DNA of 52,904 bases from NCBI GenBank assembly GCA_029567505.1, contig JAKPXO010000208.1:1-52904 (forward strand). Reading direction: 5' to 3'. Of this stretch, positions 6,715-14,200 are shown piece after piece; positions within the stretch are counted from its first letter, which is position 1, and the number at the start of each line of letters is the position of its first letter. This DNA is from Acidobacteriota bacterium. GTDB taxonomy: Bacteria; Acidobacteriota; Thermoanaerobaculia; UBA5066. The position numbers were made by a program, and so were the translations under genes. The notes under the pieces are model-generated. The model searched no databases, had not been told where the DNA came from, and saw nothing but the letters and a program-made list of their open reading frames with translations.

Positions 6715-9516
6715 GTGTCTCTTCCCGCCGATCGCACCGCCCAGCAGGCGTCCGTCTCCACCGCTTCCGAGCCCTCCGCGTCGCGCTCCGCGCTTCGCGG
6801 CCTCACCTTTCGCCGGCTCTATACCGACGGGGCCACGCACCCGTTCGACGCGATCGAGTGGGAGCTCCGAACCGCCTCGATCACGAACGAGAAGGGCGAG
6901 GTCTTCTTCGAGCAGAAGGACGTCGAGGTCCCGAAAGCGTGGTCGATGACGGCGACGAACATCGTCACGCAGAAGTACTTTCACGGGAAGGTCGGGACGC
7001 CCGAGCGGGAGCGCTCCGTGAGGCAGCTGATCGGGCGGGTCGTCGAGACGATCACGGGCTACGGGGCGAAGGGAGGTTACTTCCGGACCGCGGCGGACCG
7101 GGACGCCTTCCGCGACGAGCTCGCGGCGATCCTCGTGAATCAGGTCGCGAGCTTCAACTCGCCGGTCTGGTTCAACGTCGGCGTCGAGGAGCGGCCTCAG
7201 GCCTCGGCCTGCTTCATCAACGCCGTCGGCGACTCGATGGGCTCGATCCTCGACCTCGCGAAGACCGAGGGGATGCTCTTCAAGTTCGGCTCGGGCACCG
7301 GCTCGAACCTCTCCTCGCTCCGCTCCTCCACGGAGTGCCTCTCCTCGGGCGGCATCGCCTCGGGCCCCGTCTCGTTCATGAAGGGCTTCGACAGCTTCGC
7401 CGGCGCGATCAAGTCGGGCGGCAAGACGCGACGGGCCGCGAAGATGGTCATCCTGAACGTCGACCACCCCGACGTCCTCGAGTTCATCGACTGCAAGGCG
7501 CGGGAGGAGCGGAAGGCGTGGGACCTCATCGAGGCGGGCTGGGACGGCTCGTTCGGCGGCGAGGTCTACAACAACGTCCTCTTCCAGAACGCGAACCACT
7601 CCGTCCGCGTGACGGACGAGTTCATGAAGGCCGTCGAGGAGGGGCGCGACTACGCCTGTCACGCCGTGACGACGGGCGAGGAGCTCCTGACGCTCGACGC
7701 GCGCTCCGTCCTGAAGCGGATGGCCGACGCGGCCTGGATCTGCGGTGACCCCGGCATCCAGTACGACACGACGATCAACCGCTGGAACCCCTGCAAGGCG
7801 ACGCACCGGATCAACGCGTCGAACCCCTGCTCGGAGTACATGTTCGTCGACGACTCCGCCTGCAACCTCGCCTCGCTGAACCTGATGAAGTTCGCGAAGG
7901 AGGACGGCGCCTTCGACGTGGAGAAGTTCCGCCACGCCGTCGACGTCGTCTTCGCGGCGCAGGAGATGCTCGTCGACGAGGCCTCGTACCCGACGCCGGC
8001 GATCGAGCGGAACTCCCACGACTTCCGCCCGATCGGCCTCGGCTACGCGAACCTCGGGGCGCTCCTCATGTACAACGGCCTTCCCTACGACGGCGACGAC
8101 GGGCGGGCCTATGCGGCGGCCGTCACGAGCCTGATGCACGGCCAGGCGTTCCTCACCTCCTCCCGCATCGCCTCGGAGATCGGCACCTTCCGGATGTACG
8201 AGCCGAACCGGGACGCCTTCCTCGGCGTCATCGGGATGCACCGGGAGGCGGCGGCGCAGGTCCCGCGGACGGGCGTCCCGAAGGAGCTCTACGAGGCGCA
8301 GCTCGGCGTCTGGGACCTGACGCTCGAATCGGGTCGCCAGCACGGCTACCGCAACGCCCAGGCGACCGTCCTCGCCCCGACCGGGACGATCGGCTTCATG
8401 ATGGACTGCGACACGACGGGCGTGGAGCCCGACCTCGCCCTCGTGAAGTACAAGAAGCTCGTCGGCGGCGGGACGATCAAGATCGTTAACAACACCGTCC
8501 CGCACGCGCTCGCGCGCCTCGGCTACACCGAGCCGCAGGTGAACGAGATCGTCGCGTGGGTCGACGAGAAGGGGACGATCGAGGGCGCGCCGCATCTCTC
8601 CGCCGGGCACCTCCCCGTCTTCGACTGCGCCTTCAAGGCGCGGGGCGGGACGCGCTCCATCGACGCGATGGGGCACGTGAGGATGATGGCCGCCGTCCAG
8701 CCGTTCCTTTCGGGCGCGATCTCGAAGACGGTCAACCTGCCGCCCGACGCGACCGTCGAGGACATCACGAACGTCTACGTCGAGGGGTGGAAGCTCGGCC
8801 TGAAGGCGATCGCGGTCTACCGCGACGGCTGCAAGCGGACTCAGCCGCTCAACACGGCCGCGTCGAAGAGCGACGACGCCGTGAAGGGGACGAAGGGGAC
8901 CTCGCCGGCGCAGGCACCGGCGCCGGCCGCGGCGGCCGGCCCGCGGCGAAAGAAGCTCCCCGACGAGCGGCGCGCGCTGACGCACAAGTTCTCCGTCGGC
9001 GGGCACGAGGGGTACATCACCGTCGGCCTCTACGACGACGGACAGCCGGGCGAGATCTTCCTGACCATGGCCAAGGAGGGCTCCACGATCTCGGGCCTGA
9101 TGGACGCCTTCGCGACGGCGATCTCGCTGACGCTCCAGTACGGCGTTCCGCTCGAGGCGCTCGTCGAGAAGTTCAGCCACATGCGCTTCGAGCCGGCCGG
9201 CTACACGAAGAACCCCGAGATCCCGATCGCCAAGAGCCTCGTCGACTACATCTTCCGCTACCTCGCCTCGCGCTTCCTGACGGCCGACCTGCGCGCGCGC
9301 GCCGGCGTCATCTCGCGTGAGGAGAACGGCAACGGGCACGCGCTCGCGGCCATTCCCGTCCCGCCCCCGCAGAAGGCGGCTGCCGTCTCCTCGACGACGT
9401 TCGCCTTCGAGAACAGCGCCGACGCCCCGAGCTGCCACCAGTGCGGGCACCTCATGGTGCGCAACGGCGCCTGCTACAAGTGCCTGAACTGCGGGGAGAC
9501 GAGCGGCTGCAGCTGA
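6715..9516 (+). CDS. nrdJ: vitamin B12-dependent (class II) ribonucleoside-diphosphate reductase
   Basis: A 933-residue enzyme that makes deoxyribonucleotides using adenosylcobalamin to form the active-site thiyl radical, so it works with or without oxygen. Seen directly: a class II N-terminal region; VASFNSPVWFNVG (about 144-156); the GTGSNLSSLRS turn; the catalytic loop NPCSE at 370-374, with Cys372 as the thiyl residue; LAPTGTIGFMMDCDTTG (about 551-567); and a C-terminal zinc-ribbon-like tail CHQCGH...CYKCLNCGETSGCS (about 908-933) that carries the redox-active cysteines. A low-complexity Ala/Pro linker sits near 725-745. The start is GTG at 6715 with AAGGGGGT upstream. Two NrdR-like boxes lie 65-111 bp upstream. 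No class I or III reductase is in the window. Confidence 0.95.
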   Translation: MSLPADRTAQQASVSTASEPSASRSALRGLTFRRLYTDGATHPFDAIEWELRTASITNEKGEVFFEQKDVEVPKAWSMTATNIVTQKYFHGKVGTPERERSVRQLIGRVVETITGYGAKGGYFRTAADRDAFRDELAAILVNQVASFNSPVWFNVGVEERPQASACFINAVGDSMGSILDLAKTEGMLFKFGSGTGSNLSSLRSSTECLSSGGIASGPVSFMKGFDSFAGAIKSGGKTRRAAKMVILNVDHPDVLEFIDCKAREERKAWDLIEAGWDGSFGGEVYNNVLFQNANHSVRVTDEFMKAVEEGRDYACHAVTTGEELLTLDARSVLKRMADAAWICGDPGIQYDTTINRWNPCKATHRINASNPCSEYMFVDDSACNLASLNLMKFAKEDGAFDVEKFRHAVDVVFAAQEMLVDEASYPTPAIERNSHDFRPIGLGYANLGALLMYNGLPYDGDDGRAYAAAVTSLMHGQAFLTSSRIASEIGTFRMYEPNRDAFLGVIGMHREAAAQVPRTGVPKELYEAQLGVWDLTLESGRQHGYRNAQATVLAPTGTIGFMMDCDTTGVEPDLALVKYKKLVGGGTIKIVNNTVPHALARLGYTEPQVNEIVAWVDEKGTIEGAPHLSAGHLPVFDCAFKARGGTRSIDAMGHVRMMAAVQPFLSGAISKTVNLPPDATVEDITNVYVEGWKLGLKAIAVYRDGCKRTQPLNTAASKSDDAVKGTKGTSPAQAPAPAAAAGPRRKKLPDERRALTHKFSVGGHEGYITVGLYDDGQPGEIFLTMAKEGSTISGLMDAFATAISLTLQYGVPLEALVEKFSHMRFEPAGYTKNPEIPIAKSLVDYIFRYLASRFLTADLRARAGVISREENGNGHALAAIPVPPPQKAAAVSSTTFAFENSADAPSCHQCGHLMVRNGACYKCLNCGETSGCS

Positions 9517-9524
9517 AGTGAATA

Positions 9525-9553
9525 GGGGGACCCGGGTTCCGCCCGGGTCCCCC
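9525..9553 (+). terminator. strong GC hairpin after nrdJ, member of a dispersed repeat family
   Basis: GGGGGACCCGGG, loop TTCCG, CCCGGGTCCCCC: a perfect 12-bp stem 9 bp after the nrdJ stop. There is no T-tract. Nearly the same hairpin (12-bp stem, TTCCG-type loop) follows rpoD at 26087, so it is a repeated element that may double as a terminator. Confidence 0.6.
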
Positions 9554-9718
9554 TCGCTCGCTGCGCGAGCGCCCCCCCCGCGGCGGAGAGGCGGCGGCCT
9601 TCGGCCGCGGCGGAGCCTTCGGGATCGTGGCGGGGAGGGTTCCGCCCGGGTCCCCCTCGCCCGCCCCGCGGGCGACCCCTCCGCCGCGGGAAGGCGATGG
9701 TGCGGCGGCTTCGTCTGC
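9554..9718. repeat. GC-rich repeat tract
   Basis: This gene-free stretch between nrdJ and the lipoprotein gene is built of short palindromes. CGCTCGCTGCGCGAGCG is at 9554-9571, a GCGGCGGCCTTCGGCCGC hairpin follows, and at 9638-9660 there is a second copy of the sequence GGGTTCCGCCCGGGTCCCCCTCGC that forms the loop and right arm of the hairpin at 9525. I see no gene in it. Confidence 0.55.
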
Positions 9719-10120
9719 CTAGGACGACGAGGGCGGAGATTCCAGACGGCGGATGGCGGTGAAGCTGTAGGAGACCGCCTGCGGGCTCACGACCTCGTTC
9801 TCGAGGCTCATGGGCTCGGAGAAGAGGGTCGTCCCCGGCATCAGCACGACCGCGTCGGCGCCGACGGCCGCCGCCTTCTCCCGGACCTTGCCGAGAATCG
9901 CGGCGGTGCTGTGACGGCCCGAGAGCCAGACTTCGATCGTGCCGAGGGACTGGTGCGGAGCCGTGGGAAGGGAACGAAGGACGGCGACCTCGGTCGGGGA
10001 GACCGAGGCCTGAACCCCGGGGGCGAGGTCCTCGGCCGGGTGCCAGGTCGTCGAAACGCAGCCGCCGAGCAGGAGAGAGAAGCCTGCGGCGAGGAGCCCG
10101 ATCCGCGTGTGTCCTCTCAT
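9719..10120 (-). CDS. small lipoprotein of unknown function
   Basis: A 133-residue exported protein. Residues 1-20 are a signal peptide (MRGHTR, then a hydrophobic core) ending in the lipobox LLGGC with Cys21 as the lipidated residue. The mature part contains IEVWLSG followed by a helix KVREKAAAVGADAVVLMPG (about 78-96). This pattern, a strand then a helix ending GADAVV, resembles the small alpha/beta 'YbjQ/heavy-metal-binding-like' and related lipoprotein folds, but the match is too weak to name a family. The start is supported by GGAGG upstream on the minus strand. It is probably monocistronic; the next gene is the Cys-rich protein at 10199, 78 bp upstream on the same strand. Confidence 0.75.
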   Translation of the reverse strand: MRGHTRIGLLAAGFSLLLGGCVSTTWHPAEDLAPGVQASVSPTEVAVLRSLPTAPHQSLGTIEVWLSGRHSTAAILGKVREKAAAVGADAVVLMPGTTLFSEPMSLENEVVSPQAVSYSFTAIRRLESPPSSS

Positions 10121-10198
10121 GAGGGTACCTCCAGAGGCGTGCGAGCAAAGGACATGCCGGTGGGACCGCCTCGTCCGGAGGACAGCCGCCGCGCCGCC

Positions 10199-10630
10199 CT
10201 ACTTCTTCTTGCCGAAGAGGGCGTCGAAGGCGGAGCGGGCCTGGTCGGGGGTGTCGGTCGCCTTGCGCCCGGTCAGGTCGAGCGTGACGGCGGGCTCGTA
10301 GAACGTGCACTCGTTCGCGCGGGACTTCGCGGAGATCGGCGCCGGGATCGGCTGCCGGCACTGGAACGGGGCTCCTCCGTCGAAGTGGCGGCACTGCGCG
10401 CAGGCGTGGAGGGGCGCGCGGCACTTGACGCAGAGCGCGGCGAGAGCGACCTCGGGGTCGTTCTTCTCGTGGCACGTGCGGCAGCGGAAGACCTCTTCGC
10501 TGGGCCGGCCGGCGCTCCGTCCTCGCGGCGCCCCCTCGAGCCGGGCGGGGCGGTCGTCGAATGGGCCGCCGCTCCGGGGCGTCGACGGGGCGTTGTCCTG
10601 GTAGCCGCGCTGGCGGTACTTCCGGTCCAT
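10199..10630 (-). CDS. cysteine-rich zinc-ribbon-like protein
   Basis: A 143-residue hydrophilic protein not assigned to a named family. Residues 1-45 are Arg/Gly/Pro-rich and probably disordered. The middle has a CRTCH...CVKC ribbon with likely zinc-binding cysteines. It is followed by CAQCRHFDGGAPFQC, then PIPAPISAKSRANECTFYEP, giving eight cysteines in about 65 residues. The second cluster, with its final NEC, could bind zinc or an Fe-S cluster; this is inference. It ends in a basic FGKKK tail. I chose the ATG at 10630 over the GTG three codons earlier because GAGGT lies about 8 nt before it. It is divergent from the membrane protein at 10722. Confidence 0.7.
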   Translation of the reverse strand: MDRKYRQRGYQDNAPSTPRSGGPFDDRPARLEGAPRGRSAGRPSEEVFRCRTCHEKNDPEVALAALCVKCRAPLHACAQCRHFDGGAPFQCRQPIPAPISAKSRANECTFYEPAVTLDLTGRKATDTPDQARSAFDALFGKKK

Positions 10631-10689
10631 GGAGGTCACCTCGGCCCCGAGCGTGCCGCAGCGGAAGGGCGCGCGTCAACGCCGCGAGG

Positions 10690-10695
10690 TATCGT
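10690..10695 (+). promoter_or_regulatory. -10 element TATCGT upstream of the small membrane protein
   Basis: TATCGT sits 26 nt before the ATG at 10722. The implied 5' end near 10702 leaves room for the GGAAGGAGAG ribosome binding site. The same string ATCGTTCCCG recurs before the aromatic leader at 11102. Confidence 0.4.
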
Positions 10696-10721
10696 TCCCG
10701 TGCTGGAAGGAGAGAGAGCCG

Positions 10722-11084
10722 ATGAACCTGATCCTCAGAGTGCTCGTGAACGCGCTCGCGCTCGGGGCGGCGGCGTACCTCGTGCCCGGAATCCGCGCCG
10801 GAGGCGTCGAGTCGGTCCTCCTGATCGCGCTCGTCTTCGGCGTCCTGAACGCACTCGTCCGCCCGTTCCTCAAGCTCCTCTCCTGCCCGCTCCTCGTCCT
10901 GACGCTCGGTCTCTTCACTCTCGTCCTGAACGCGGTGATGCTCATGCTCACGGCGTGGCTCGGCCAGAAGCTCGGCATCGACTTCCGCGTCGACGGCTTC
11001 TGGCCCGCCTTCCTCGGGGCCCTCGTCGTGTCGATCGTCTCCGTCGTCCTCTCCTGGGTCCTGATCGACGAGAAGAAGGGGTGA
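10722..11084 (+). CDS. four-helix membrane protein, 'phage holin family' (PF04020-like)
   Basis: A 120-residue protein almost entirely of membrane helices: about 2-21, 30-50, 53-80 and 92-116, with short loops and a charged IDEKKG tail. The layout and the loop FGVLNALVRPFLKLLSCPL are typical of the small bacterial family annotated as phage holin family or 'membrane protein of unknown function'. Members are widespread chromosomal proteins; nothing nearby is phage, so the name should not be read as a lysis function. The ATG at 10722 is preceded by GGAAGGAGAGAG, a good ribosome binding site, and gives a clean first helix. A longer in-frame reading from 10629 would add 31 non-hydrophobic residues and overlap the divergent gene. 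Confidence 0.85.
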   Translation: MNLILRVLVNALALGAAAYLVPGIRAGGVESVLLIALVFGVLNALVRPFLKLLSCPLLVLTLGLFTLVLNAVMLMLTAWLGQKLGIDFRVDGFWPAFLGALVVSIVSVVLSWVLIDEKKG

Positions 11085-11120
11085 GGGCTTGACCTCCGGG
11101 TTATCGTTCCCGGCGACGTG

Positions 11121-11198
11121 ATGAAGAACGGCCTTTCCCTCCCGTTTACGGCGACCGGCGGCGTCTATTCGCCGTTCCGCGGAGGGGTGGGCGTGTAG
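11121..11198 (+). CDS. possible leader peptide of the aromatic biosynthesis gene
   Basis: A 25-codon open frame, [19 protein letters not shown] plus a short GGVGV-type tail, ending in TAG 29 bp before the loop side of the terminator hairpin. It contains two Phe and one Tyr codon, which fits sensing of Phe/Tyr-tRNA, though there is no run of such codons as in pheL. Its last codons coincide with RNA that can pair with the terminator's left arm, the geometry used in ribosome-mediated attenuation. A TATCGT hexamer lies 13 nt upstream. Too short to be sure. Confidence 0.35.
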   Translation: MKNGLSLPFTATGGVYSPFRGGVGV

Positions 11199-11223
11199 GC
11201 ACGGCCACCGCGAAGGGCATCCC

Positions 11224-11260
11224 GAAGCCTCCCTCCGCCAGATCGGTGGAGGGGGGCTTC
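11224..11260 (+). terminator. attenuator-type hairpin in the aroF-like leader
   Basis: GAAGCCTCCCTCCGCC, loop AGATC, GGTGGAGGGGGGCTTC: a 16-bp stem with two G-U pairs, followed by TTCGTTT. It lies 33 bp before the gene start and so would cut transcription before the gene. Part of its left arm (CCCTCCGC, 11231-11238) is complementary to GCGGAGGG at 11179-11186, giving an alternative antiterminator pairing. Confidence 0.6.
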
Positions 11261-11293
11261 TTCGTTTCCGGCGAAGGCGAGAAGGAGGCGACG

Positions 11294-13180
11294 ATGACGG
11301 AGCGGAACCAGCCGGACGGGCGCGACGGGGCGTGCGAGCGGCGCATCGTGCGCGCCGGCTACCAGGGGCGCGAGGGCTCCTTCGGCGCCCGCGCGGCGGC
11401 ACGCTGCGGGCGGCCGGTGGCGCTCCCGACCTTCGAGGCGCTCCTCGACGCCCTCGCCGAGGGGACCGTCGACGAGGCGCTCCTGCCGGCGGTCGATCGG
11501 GTCATCGGGCCGGTCGTCGAGGCGCTCGGGCCCCTCGGCGCGGCCATCGACGGAGGCGCACGCCTCGCGGTCCTCGGCGAGATCGAGGTGCCGATGCGCC
11601 TCGTCCTCGCGGCGCCGCGCGGCGTCGCGCTCGAGGAGATCGAGGAGCTCCACTCCCAGCTCCCCGTCCTCCGGCAGTGCGAGGGGCTCCTCGCCCGCCT
11701 CGGGGCGCGCGCCGTGCCGGCGGAAGACACGGCGCAGGCCGCGGCGACCGTCGCGCGCGCGGGCGGGAGGCGCGGCGCGGTCTGCTCCGAGGAGGCGGCC
11801 CTCGAGGCGGGCCTCGTGCCGCTCCTGGAGGACGTCTCGGACGTCCGCCCGAACGGGACGCGCTTCTGGAGGCTCGCCCGGGCGGGTGGGGAGGGGAGCG
11901 ATCAGCCGCTCCGCGTCCTGCGCGTCCCGACGGAGCGTCTGGCGGCGCACCTGAAGCAGTCCGGGATCGAGGTCTTCTCCTCGGGGCCGGGGGCGGGCTT
12001 CGCTCTCGTCGGCGACGCGCTGGTGGCGACGGCCGCGGCGGCGGTGCGCGAGGCGAAGGCGCAGGGAGCCACGTGGCTCGGGACGCCGCCCGACCTCGCA
12101 CGGCGGCCCCGGGTCGAGGCGCTCCCGCGCGCCACCGAGGTGCGCCCCGCGACGGTCGTGACGGTCGGCGGCTTCCGGGTCGGCGGCGGGGCGCGGGCCG
12201 TCATCGCGGGGCCCTGCACCGTCGAGTCCGAGGAGCAGATCAGGCGCCTCGCGCGGGCGGTGGCGCGGGCCGGCGCCACCGCGCTCCGGGGCGGCGTCTT
12301 CAAGCCGCGCACCTCGCCCTACTCCTTCCAGGGGCACGGGCTCCACGCGCTCCGCTGGCTGAAGGAGGCGGGCGAGCGCGTCGGCCTGCCGGTCGTCACG
12401 GAGGTGATGGCGCCGGCGCAGGTCGGGCCGGTCGCAGAGGTCGCCGACGTCCTCCAGATCGGCGCGCGGAACTGCCAGAACTACGACCTCCTCAAGGAAG
12501 CCGGAGCCGCGGGACGGCCGATCCTCCTCAAGCGCGGCTTCGGCACCACGGTCGACGAGTGGCTCGCGTCGGCCGAGTACCTCCTCGACGCGGGGTGCGA
12601 GCAGGTGATGCTCTGCGAGCGCGGCATCCGGACGTTCGAGCAGTCCACCCGCGGGACCCTCGACCTCGGGGGGCTCCTCGCGGCACGGCAGCTGACGCAC
12701 CTCCCGCTCCTCGCGGACCCCTCTCACGCGGCGGGGCGGAAGGAGCTCGTGCCCGGGCTCGCGCGGGCCGCGTGGGGCGCCGGCGTCGACGGCCTCATCG
12801 TCGAGGTCCACGACGCCCCGGAGTCGGCCTGGTGCGACGGCCCCCAGGCGCTCCTGCCGGAGGACCTCGAGCGGCTCTGCGACGAGTTCGGCCTCCTCCC
12901 GGGCGCGACCCCCTCGGTGGAGCGCGTGCGGACCGCCATCGACGCCGTCGACCGCGAGATCGGACGCCTCGTCGCCCGCCGCCTCGAGCTCTGCCGGCGC
13001 GTCGCCGACGCCAAGCGGGCCGCGGGCGTCCCGCTCCGCGATGCGGCCCGTGAGGAGACCGTGATGGCCCGGTACCTCGAGACGCCCGGGATCGACGAGG
13101 GCTCGGCGCGCCGCCTCGCCGAGTCGCTCATCGCGATGGGGTTGACCGTCGAAGGCTGGTCCGCCGAGGGGGCGGCCTGA
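11294..13180 (+). CDS. fusion: prephenate-dehydratase-like + DAHP synthase + chorismate mutase
   Basis: A 628-residue three-domain protein. Residues about 18-198 resemble prephenate dehydratase: GYQGREGSF (22-30), SQLPVLRQC, and the NGTRF end with Thr189. However, the PIENS motif reads PAVDR (65-69), so key residues are lost. Residues about 205-530 are a type I-beta DAHP synthase: AGPCTVES (305-312), [46 protein letters not shown], and VEVHDAPE. Residues about 543-628 are an AroQ-type chorismate mutase ([19 protein letters not shown]). DAHP synthase makes the first committed shikimate intermediate; chorismate mutase makes prephenate. The degenerate first domain may be a regulatory sensor for Phe or prephenate (inference). 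The ATG at 11294 has GAAGGAGG upstream. An attenuator-like leader precedes it. Confidence 0.9.
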   Translation: MTERNQPDGRDGACERRIVRAGYQGREGSFGARAAARCGRPVALPTFEALLDALAEGTVDEALLPAVDRVIGPVVEALGPLGAAIDGGARLAVLGEIEVPMRLVLAAPRGVALEEIEELHSQLPVLRQCEGLLARLGARAVPAEDTAQAAATVARAGGRRGAVCSEEAALEAGLVPLLEDVSDVRPNGTRFWRLARAGGEGSDQPLRVLRVPTERLAAHLKQSGIEVFSSGPGAGFALVGDALVATAAAAVREAKAQGATWLGTPPDLARRPRVEALPRATEVRPATVVTVGGFRVGGGARAVIAGPCTVESEEQIRRLARAVARAGATALRGGVFKPRTSPYSFQGHGLHALRWLKEAGERVGLPVVTEVMAPAQVGPVAEVADVLQIGARNCQNYDLLKEAGAAGRPILLKRGFGTTVDEWLASAEYLLDAGCEQVMLCERGIRTFEQSTRGTLDLGGLLAARQLTHLPLLADPSHAAGRKELVPGLARAAWGAGVDGLIVEVHDAPESAWCDGPQALLPEDLERLCDEFGLLPGATPSVERVRTAIDAVDREIGRLVARRLELCRRVADAKRAAGVPLRDAAREETVMARYLETPGIDEGSARRLAESLIAMGLTVEGWSAEGAA

Positions 13181-13186
13181 GGAGGG

Positions 13187-13606
13187 TCACTCCCCGATGA
13201 TCTTGATCAGGACCCGCTTCGCGCGCCGCCCGTCCCACTCGCCGTAGAAGACCTGCTCCCAGGGGCCGAGGTCGAGCCTCCCGCCGGTGACGGCGAGGAC
13301 GGCCTCGCGCCCCATGAGCTGGCGCTTCACGTGGGCGTCGGCGTTCTCCTCTCCGGTGTCGTTGTGCCGCCAGGAGCGGACCGGCTCGTGCGGGACGAGC
13401 GCCTCGAAGAAGCGCTCGAAGTCCGCGAGGAGGCCGCGCTCGTCGTCGTTCACGAAGACCGAGGCCGTGATGTGCATCGGGTTGACGAGGCAGAGTCCCT
13501 CGGAGATACCGCTCTCGCGGACCGCGGCCTCGACCTCGGGCGTCACGTTCACGAAGCCGATCCGCTTCGGGAGGTGGAACGTCAGCTCTTTGCGGTACGA
13601 CTTCAT
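13187..13606 (-). CDS. YjbQ/UPF0047 family protein
   Basis: A 139-residue single-domain protein of standard family length. The HxxxxE-type core is visible in [15 protein letters not shown] (about 43-57), then [22 protein letters not shown], and the family end [26 protein letters not shown]. coli YjbQ has weak thiamine-phosphate synthase activity and the fold has a metal-binding His/Glu cluster; the true role is unsettled. It is convergent with the aromatic fusion gene, with only 6 bp between the stops. A GGAGG ribosome binding site precedes the ATG, and a TAGCCT hexamer lies further upstream. Confidence 0.9.
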   Translation of the reverse strand: MKSYRKELTFHLPKRIGFVNVTPEVEAAVRESGISEGLCLVNPMHITASVFVNDDERGLLADFERFFEALVPHEPVRSWRHNDTGEENADAHVKRQLMGREAVLAVTGGRLDLGPWEQVFYGEWDGRRAKRVLIKIIGE

Positions 13607-13706
13607 GCGCGCCTCCGTGCGGCGCCGAGGCTAGCCTCCCTCGCGGGCTGGCGCGAGCCGGGGCGCCGATCCGAGATCACCCCTCCCTCGCGGGCGCCGG
13701 TTGCGA

Positions 13707-13712
13707 TATCGT
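13707..13712 (+). promoter_or_regulatory. -10 element TATCGT, leaderless-type promoter of fur
   Basis: TATCGT ends exactly 7 nt before the ATG at 13720, so the mRNA would start at or next to the start codon. The surrounding GCGATATCGT contains GATATC. No ribosome binding site is seen in the 7-nt gap. Confidence 0.5.
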
Positions 13713-13719
13713 CTCCGCC

Positions 13720-14190
13720 ATGACGGAAGCCGTCGAGGAACGCCGACTTTTCGCCGATTTTCTGCGGCGGCGCGGGCTGAAGACGACCCGCGAGCGGACC
13801 GCGCTGTTCGAAGAGATCTTCGCGACGCACCACCACTTCGACGCCGACGACCTCGTCGTGAGGCTGCGGGGCAAGGGGAAGAAGGTGAGCCGGGCGACGG
13901 TCTACCGGACGCTCGACCTCCTCTACGACTGCGGCCTCGTCTCCCGCGTGAGGCTGAACGACGAGAAGTACCGCTACGAGCGTCTCCTCGTCGGCGAGCA
14001 CCACGACCACCTCGTTTGCACCTCCTGCGGCGCCGTCATCGAGTTCGTCGACCCGCGCATCGAGGAGCTGCAGGAGACCGTCTGCAAGAAGTACGGCTTC
14101 GCGCCGACGACCCACTCGCACCAGATTCGCGGCGTCTGCTCCGACTGTCAGGCACGCGAGGGGACGTCCCGGGGAGCTTCGCCGGCGTAG
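13720..14190 (+). CDS. Fur family metalloregulator
   Basis: A 156-residue Fur-type repressor. Residues 10-85 form the winged helix (LRRRGLKTTRERTALFEEIF, SRATVYRTLDLL). Metal sites are visible: HHHF (about 41-44) with the downstream HHDH (about 92-95) for the regulatory site, and the structural zinc cysteines CTSCG (about 98-102) and CSDC near 147-150. It lacks a His-rich tail; the last 15 residues are Ser/Ala. Whether it senses iron, zinc or peroxide cannot be told from these motifs. It sits 10 bp before the photolyase gene on the same strand, so the two are probably co-transcribed. Its own promoter region is a candidate for self-regulation, but no clear Fur box was seen. Confidence 0.92.
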   Translation: MTEAVEERRLFADFLRRRGLKTTRERTALFEEIFATHHHFDADDLVVRLRGKGKKVSRATVYRTLDLLYDCGLVSRVRLNDEKYRYERLLVGEHHDHLVCTSCGAVIEFVDPRIEELQETVCKKYGFAPTTHSHQIRGVCSDCQAREGTSRGASPA

Positions 14191-14200
14191 AGGGGGCCGT

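Noticed and set aside
10722-11084. Prophage remnant because of the holin-family name
   Set aside because: No other phage gene is nearby, and the family is common on chromosomes.
11085-11293. T-box riboswitch before the aromatic gene
   Set aside because: No T-box sequence or specifier-loop arrangement is recognisable; the leader frame and mutually exclusive stems fit attenuation better.
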